Positions 59,585-64,000 of a DNA stretch of 64,000 bases are shown in pieces (within the stretch, counting starts at the first letter, position 1; every line of letters starts with the position of its first letter). The notes beneath the pieces are model-generated. The model saw nothing but the letters and a program-made list of their open reading frames with translations. It was not told where the DNA came from and made no database searches. This DNA comes from Desulfurobacterium pacificum (lineage in GTDB: Bacteria > Aquificota > Aquificia > Desulfurobacteriales > Desulfurobacteriaceae), in NCBI RefSeq assembly GCF_900182835.1, contig NZ_FXUB01000002.1:124001-188000 (forward strand). Reading direction: 5' to 3'. The translations under genes and the position numbers were made by a program.

Positions 59585-59601
59585 TGTTAAGAATTTGTTA
59601 A
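59585..59601 (-). repeat. Two phased TTAACA repeats upstream of pstC (Pho-box-like)
   Basis: TTAACA on the minus strand at 59596-59601 and 59585-59590, 11 bases apart, with a preceding C and following AA in both. They lie about 70 bases before pstC. Spacing and sequence match the direct repeats bound by PhoP/PhoB regulators. Confidence 0.6.
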
Positions 59602-59676
59602 GAACAATCCGCAAAAAGTTATATAAAGAAGAGTGAATCAAAATTCAGGGATTAATATTAGTAATGGTAAGTTGGG

Positions 59677-59709
59677 TTGGTTGGAAAGTCTCGGGGGGAT
59701 TTTTATATC
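59677..59709 (+). repeat. Left imperfect repeat flanking HEPN-MNT
   Basis: TTGGTTG, then a G-rich stretch, then GGGGATTTTT and TATC. It resembles 60519-60553 on the other side of the toxin-antitoxin pair and contains one copy of the GGGGATTTT 9-mer (59695-59703). Confidence 0.45.
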
Positions 59710-59751
59710 ATTTATTTTATTGTTTCACCGAACTTATCTAAGAGGTATTCG

Positions 59752-60081
59752 TTGGTATTAAAAGTTAACAAACAGATAGACTATAAGAAAGAAGAAGAAT
59801 TTCTTGAAAAGTTCAAAGAAATGGTTATTTCTCTCTTAAAAGGGAAACGCTGCAAAGTTTATCTATTTGGGTCAAGAGCGAGGGGGGATTTTAAACGCCA
59901 TTCGGATGTAGATATAGCTGTTTCCGGTCTTTCTGAAAAAGAATTTAGAAAGTTCAGGTGGCAGTTAGAAGATAAACTTGAAGAAAGTATAGTTCCTTTT
60001 GAAGCGGATATTTTGAACTTTGACCTGTTACCAGAGGAAATGAAGGAAATTATCAAAAAGGAAGGAATACGATGGCTGTAA
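59752..60081 (+). CDS. Minimal nucleotidyltransferase (MNT antitoxin)
   Basis: 109 aa. The nucleotidyltransferase motif GSRARGDFKRHSDVDIAV has Gly-Ser at 40-41, the catalytic DVD at 52-54 and a third Asp at 86. In HEPN-MNT pairs this protein adds AMP to, and silences, the HEPN toxin. I chose the TTG at 59752, eight bases after AGAGG; an upstream TTG at 59677 has no ribosome site. A GGGGATTTT motif is inside at 59884-59892. It overlaps the HEPN gene by ten bases. Confidence 0.85.
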   Translation: MVLKVNKQIDYKKEEEFLEKFKEMVISLLKGKRCKVYLFGSRARGDFKRHSDVDIAVSGLSEKEFRKFRWQLEDKLEESIVPFEADILNFDLLPEEMKEIIKKEGIRWL

Positions 60082-60479
60082 GAAAACTTGAGGAATTTGA
60101 GAAGGCATTAAGAGATTTTTCTAAAGCATTAGAAATAAATTTGTCAGATTTTCCACAAGAAATAAGAGATGTTATAGAAAGTGGACAGATTCAAAAGTTT
60201 GAGATGTGTTTTGAACTATTCTGGAAAACAGCAAAAGAGTTTTTGAGAGATAAAGAAGGGATAGACGTAGTTTCTCCTAAACGGGTTATTAAAACGCTTT
60301 TTCAATTAAACTACTTAACTTACGAAGAGTATGAGTCAGCCATTGAAATGCTTGATAGCAGAAATTATCTATCTCACGTTTATAGGAGAGAACTGGTTGA
60401 TTTAATCCTTCCGAAATTGAAAGAATATTACTCTTTAATGGAAAAAATCCTGGAAACTTTCAAGAACACAGAAATTTAA
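60072..60479 (+). CDS. HEPN-domain protein (HI0074 family), probable toxin
   Basis: 135 aa, all helical. RNYLSH at 97-102 is the Arg-x4-6-His RNase motif of HEPN toxins, and a Tyr in it is the usual AMPylation site; FEMCFELFWKTAKEFL fits the HI0074 substrate-binding group. It overlaps the MNT gene, so the two should be made together. Confidence 0.85.
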   Translation: MAVRKLEEFEKALRDFSKALEINLSDFPQEIRDVIESGQIQKFEMCFELFWKTAKEFLRDKEGIDVVSPKRVIKTLFQLNYLTYEEYESAIEMLDSRNYLSHVYRRELVDLILPKLKEYYSLMEKILETFKNTEI

Positions 60480-60518
60480 ATCGCAGTTAATCAGCTTTCT
60501 CCGACGTTTCCAGGTAGT

Positions 60519-60553
60519 TTGGTTGTTTGCAGGAGGAGGGGATTTTTCGTATC
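60519..60553 (+). repeat. Right imperfect repeat flanking HEPN-MNT
   Basis: TTGGTTG, then a G-rich stretch, then GGGGATTTTT and TATC. It pairs with 59677-59709 and contains the GGGGATTTT 9-mer at 60538-60546. Confidence 0.45.
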
Positions 60554-60559
60554 TTTCCT

Positions 60560-60565
60560 TATAAT
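60560..60565 (+). promoter_or_regulatory. Candidate -10 element for dnaE
   Basis: TATAAT lies 30 bases before the dnaE ATG. No convincing -35 element is seen; a G-rich stretch occupies that position. Confidence 0.45.
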
Positions 60566-60594
60566 CAAGGAATTTCTCTTTAAAGGAGCCCCAA

Positions 60595-63500
60595 ATGGCA
60601 AACAAAGGCGATTTCGTCCACCTCCACCTTCACTCGCAGTACTCAATTCTTGATGGCGCAATCAAAATAAACGAGTTAATAGATAAAGCCATTGAATACG
60701 GTATGCCTGCAGTAGCAGTTACAGACCACGGCAACATGTTCGCCTCATACGAACTTTACAAAACCTGCAAAAGTAAAGGAATTAAACCGATAATCGGGCA
60801 GGAGTTTTACATAGCAAAAGGCTCAAGGTTTGACAAAAAGAAAGGAAACGAAGGAGAGAAAGGAAGTTACCACCTGGTTCTTTTAGCCAAAAACGACACT
60901 GGTTTAAAAAACCTCATGAAACTTTCTTCCATAGCCTTCTTAGAAGGGTTTTACTATAAACCACGTATTGATAAAGAGGTTTTAGAAAAGCACAGCGAAG
61001 GGTTAATAGCCCTCTCTGCCTGCGTTCAGGGAGAAATACCTCTACTTTACTTGCAGGGAAAGGAAGAGGAAGCAAAAAACGCAGCCAAGTGGTATAAAGA
61101 ACTCTTCGGAGATGATTTCTACCTTGAAGTTCAATACCACGGGCTGAGAGACCAGGAAAGAGCAAACAGGTTTCTAACTCAGCTATCAAAAGAGTTAGAT
61201 ATTGAATTAGTCGCAACCAACGACGCTCACTACTTAAACCGCGACGACTGGGAAGCCCACGACGTTCTCCTATGCCTTCAAACCGGAAAGAAACTCTCAG
61301 ATGAAAAGCGTATGAAGTTTCCGACAAAAGAGTTCTACTTCAAAAACGCCGAAGAAATGCTAAAAGTGTTCTCGGAAATTCCACATGCTGTTTACAACAC
61401 ACTCAAAATAGCCGAAAAAGTAGAAGATACGCTACCAACATTTGAGTCTTCTGACTACCTGCTACCTAAATACACAGTTCCTGAAGGCTACACGTACGAA
61501 AGCTTCCTTAGAGAGCTTGCCCATAAAGGACTTGAAAGAAGGTTTAAAGAGCAGGGGATAAAAGACGGCGAAACAAAGAGGAAATACTACGAAAGGTTAG
61601 AACATGAACTTAAAATCATCTCCGACATGGGATTTCCCGGTTACTTCCTTATCGTTTGGGATTTCATCAACTGGGCAAAGAAAAACGGCATCCCCGTAGG
61701 ACCAGGTAGAGGCTCAGCAGCAGGTTCTTTAGTCGCCTACGCCATAGGAATAACCGATATTGACCCGATAAGGTTTAACCTGCTTTTTGAAAGGTTCTTA
61801 AACCCTGAAAGGGTGACAATGCCAGATATTGACGTTGACATCTGTCAGGAAGGAAGAGACAGGGTAATCCAATACGTTAGAGATAAGTACGGCGAAGACA
61901 AAGTGTGCCAGATAATCACCTTTGGCACCATGAAAACAAAAATGGTTGTTAGAGATGTCGGAAGAGTTTTAGGAATGCCTGCAAAAGAGGTTGATAAGTT
62001 TGCGAAACTCATACCTTCCGACGCAAAGTCTGTTGAAGAGGCAGTAGAGAAAGCACCGGAAATAAAAGAGCTAACAGAGAAAGATGAAACCATAAAGAAA
62101 CTGATAGAAATTGCCAAAAGGCTTCAAGGGCTTGCCAGACAAACGGGAGTTCACGCAGCCGGTGTCGTTATAGCCCCCGAAACGCTTACGAATTTCATTC
62201 CGTTAGCAAGAAGTAAGGACGGAGACGTTACTACTCAGTTTGACATGGGGCAGGTTGAAGCTTTAGGTCTGCTGAAAATGGACTTTTTAGGACTCAAAAC
62301 GTTAACCATCATAGATAGAACCATCAGGCTAATTGAAGAAAGGCATGGAGTAAAGATAGAACCCACAAAACTGCCTTTAGATGATGAAAAGACGTTTAAG
62401 TTGCTTCAGGAAGGAAACACCGTAGGAGTGTTCCAGCTTGAATCTCGCGGCATGAGAAACCTGATGAAACGCCTCAAGCCGTCAGTTTTTGAAGACATAA
62501 TTGCTTTAGTTGCTCTTTACCGCCCCGGTCCCCTAAACTCCGGAATGGCAGAAAGTTACATAAAACGTAAGCACGGCGAAGAGGAAGTTGACTACATATT
62601 CCCGGAACTTGAACCTGTTCTGAAAGAGACTTACGGGCTTTTCATCTATCAGGAACAGATAATGCAGATTGCCAACATCTTGGCAGGATACTCGTTAGGA
62701 GAAGCTGACCTTCTCCGCCGTGCTATGGGTAAGAAGAAAAAAGAAATCATGGAAGAACAGCGGAATATATTTGTTACAAGGGCGGTTGAGAGAGGATATC
62801 CGAGAGACAAGATAGAAAAACTATTTGACGATATAGCCAAATTCGCCGAATACGGATTTAACAAATCTCACTCTGCAGCTTACGGATTTTTAGCTTACGT
62901 AACAGCTTACTTAAAAGCGCACTATCCAAAAGAGTTAATGACTGTAATGATGTCTATTGACTACGATAAAACTGATGAAATCGTGAAGTTAATGAAAGAC
63001 TGCAGAGAAAACGGCATTCCTGTATATCCGCCGGATGTAAACAGAAGTAACGCCATGTTCTCTATTGAAGGGGAAGGAATAAGGTTTGGACTCGCCGGTA
63101 TAAAGGGAGTGGGAGAGAAAGCAGCGCAACACATCGTAGAGGTAAGAGAAAAAGAAGGTGCATTTAAAGATATCTACGATTTCTGCGAAAAGGTTGACCT
63201 GAAGGTTGTAAACAGAAAGGTAATAGAGTCGCTAATAAAAGCTGGCGCCTTTGATTCAACAGGAATCAGTAGAGCCGCCAATTTGGAGGTGTTAGATAAA
63301 GCAATGTCTGCCGCACAGAGCATACAGAAATCCAAAAGCAAAGGTCTTATGAGCCTATTTGGAGATGAAGTATCTGTAGTAAACAAAGAAATTCCTGAAG
63401 TGGAAGAGTGGCCTGAAAGGATAAAACTTGAGTATGAAAGACAATCCATAGGCTTTTACCTGTCAGGACATCCTCTCCTTGAATACAAGGATTTCATAAA

Positions 63501-64000
63501 GTTTGGATTTAACTCAACAGCCGAAAAGGAAGAGTGGAAAGACGACCAGGAAGTTAGGTTGGTTGGAGCTATCACAGAAGTGAAAACGCGAAGAACCCAG
63601 AGAGGAGAGCTTTGGGCAAACGTTGAACTCTCAGATATGGATGGAACGGTAAACGTTTTGGTATTTCCCAACGTATTTAAAGAAACAATGGAACTTTTAA
63701 CGGAAGGAAATGTAGTCGTAATTGAAGGAAGCGTAAGGGAGGAAGAGGAAAGCAAATCGGTAATTGCAAAGAACGTAGAACCTTTAAATAGACAAGTATT
63801 TGAAAAGGTCAACCAGGTTGTTCTTAAACTGACCGATGAGGAGCTTACGGACAACTTCCTTGAAGAACTGAAGAAAACGCTGGAAAAGCTTTCCAGCCCA
63901 AACGGAAAACCGGTAGTTTTAGAAATGAAACTAAGAGATTGTTTTGTAAAATTGCAACTACACCCTGAGTTTTCGTTACCTATTGAAACACAGGTATTTA
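60595..64000 (+). CDS. dnaE: DNA polymerase III alpha subunit (3' end outside window)
   Basis: 1135 codons are visible without a stop. The PHP domain starts VHLHLHSQYSILDGAIKINEL with VTDHGN; the polymerase core has GPGRGSAAGSLVAYAIGITDIDP and the catalytic PDIDVDI; KSHSAAYGFLAYVTAYLKAHYP belongs to the palm/fingers. Near the visible end an OB-fold with GAITEVKTRRTQRGE is present. The ATG at 60595 follows AAAGGAG. This is the DnaE (not PolC) replicative polymerase. Confidence 0.96.
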   Translation, partial: MANKGDFVHLHLHSQYSILDGAIKINELIDKAIEYGMPAVAVTDHGNMFASYELYKTCKSKGIKPIIGQEFYIAKGSRFDKKKGNEGEKGSYHLVLLAKNDTGLKNLMKLSSIAFLEGFYYKPRIDKEVLEKHSEGLIALSACVQGEIPLLYLQGKEEEAKNAAKWYKELFGDDFYLEVQYHGLRDQERANRFLTQLSKELDIELVATNDAHYLNRDDWEAHDVLLCLQTGKKLSDEKRMKFPTKEFYFKNAEEMLKVFSEIPHAVYNTLKIAEKVEDTLPTFESSDYLLPKYTVPEGYTYESFLRELAHKGLERRFKEQGIKDGETKRKYYERLEHELKIISDMGFPGYFLIVWDFINWAKKNGIPVGPGRGSAAGSLVAYAIGITDIDPIRFNLLFERFLNPERVTMPDIDVDICQEGRDRVIQYVRDKYGEDKVCQIITFGTMKTKMVVRDVGRVLGMPAKEVDKFAKLIPSDAKSVEEAVEKAPEIKELTEKDETIKKLIEIAKRLQGLARQTGVHAAGVVIAPETLTNFIPLARSKDGDVTTQFDMGQVEALGLLKMDFLGLKTLTIIDRTIRLIEERHGVKIEPTKLPLDDEKTFKLLQEGNTVGVFQLESRGMRNLMKRLKPSVFEDIIALVALYRPGPLNSGMAESYIKRKHGEEEVDYIFPELEPVLKETYGLFIYQEQIMQIANILAGYSLGEADLLRRAMGKKKKEIMEEQRNIFVTRAVERGYPRDKIEKLFDDIAKFAEYGFNKSHSAAYGFLAYVTAYLKAHYPKELMTVMMSIDYDKTDEIVKLMKDCRENGIPVYPPDVNRSNAMFSIEGEGIRFGLAGIKGVGEKAAQHIVEVREKEGAFKDIYDFCEKVDLKVVNRKVIESLIKAGAFDSTGISRAANLEVLDKAMSAAQSIQKSKSKGLMSLFGDEVSVVNKEIPEVEEWPERIKLEYERQSIGFYLSGHPLLEYKDFIKFGFNSTAEKEEWKDDQEVRLVGAITEVKTRRTQRGELWANVELSDMDGTVNVLVFPNVFKETMELLTEGNVVVIEGSVREEEESKSVIAKNVEPLNRQVFEKVNQVVLKLTDEELTDNFLEELKKTLEKLSSPNGKPVVLEMKLRDCFVKLQLHPEFSLPIETQVF

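Noticed and set aside
60914-61327. Minus-strand open frame inside dnaE
   Set aside because: Shadow of the polymerase gene with no supporting signal.

Overview
The window reads as about 64 kb of chromosome from a thermophilic, largely anaerobic bacterium, most likely Aquificota and probably close to Desulfurobacteriaceae (inference). The pointers are very tight gene packing, many GTG/TTG starts, Lys/Glu-rich proteins, an oxygen-sensitive class III ribonucleotide reductase next to a class I enzyme, a complex I operon without the NADH module, and an estimated GC near 40%. I see no insertion sequence, prophage, CRISPR array or origin. The only accessory-looking module is a HEPN-MNT pair at 59.7-60.5 kb.

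Layout. 0-5.2 kb: tilS 3' end, hpt, ftsH, folE, a TPR lipoprotein, an unknown anchored protein and a small membrane protein. 5.2-12.4 kb: tRNA-Thr, queC, alaS, then a minus-strand block of tRNA-Arg(ACG), tadA, tRNA-Ser(CGA), recA, pilT and recX. 12.5-19.8 kb: proS and a RecB/AddB-like nuclease, then a minus-strand run of a lipoprotein, purE, DUF89, tsaC, fmt and a Fur-family regulator. 19.8-24.8 kb: efp, accB, accC, two tandem genes with an N-terminal winged-helix-like region and a C-terminal Hfq domain, endonuclease IV and a phosphoribosyltransferase. 24.8-33 kb: pyrF, hom and alaC (minus), nadD and pgk (plus), a LysM protein and trmFO (minus), heptose-1-P adenylyltransferase (plus).

33-40.9 kb: a peptidoglycan-trimming pair resembling Helicobacter Csd4/Csd6, then an anaerobic ribonucleotide reductase whose catalytic chain is split into two genes with two tiny membrane-protein genes between them, its activase nrdG, and metE under a cobalamin riboswitch. 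41-47.3 kb: a GNAT protein, a FIST-PAS-GGDEF-EAL signalling protein, a methyltransferase and nrdA. 47.3-56.8 kb: an 11-gene nuoA-D,H-N operon. 56.9-59.5 kb: pstCAB. 59.7-60.5 kb: HEPN-MNT. 60.6 kb to the edge: dnaE.

The main unexplained signals are: (1) a 9-mer AAAATCCCC/GGGGATTTT found about 21 times against about 0.5 expected, in several reading frames, often followed by a C-rich, G-poor tail; (2) the paired winged-helix-Hfq fusions; (3) the split NrdD with embedded membrane-protein genes; (4) four TTTACA repeats at an exact 11-bp period over the nuo promoter, with a two-copy TTAACA version upstream of pst.
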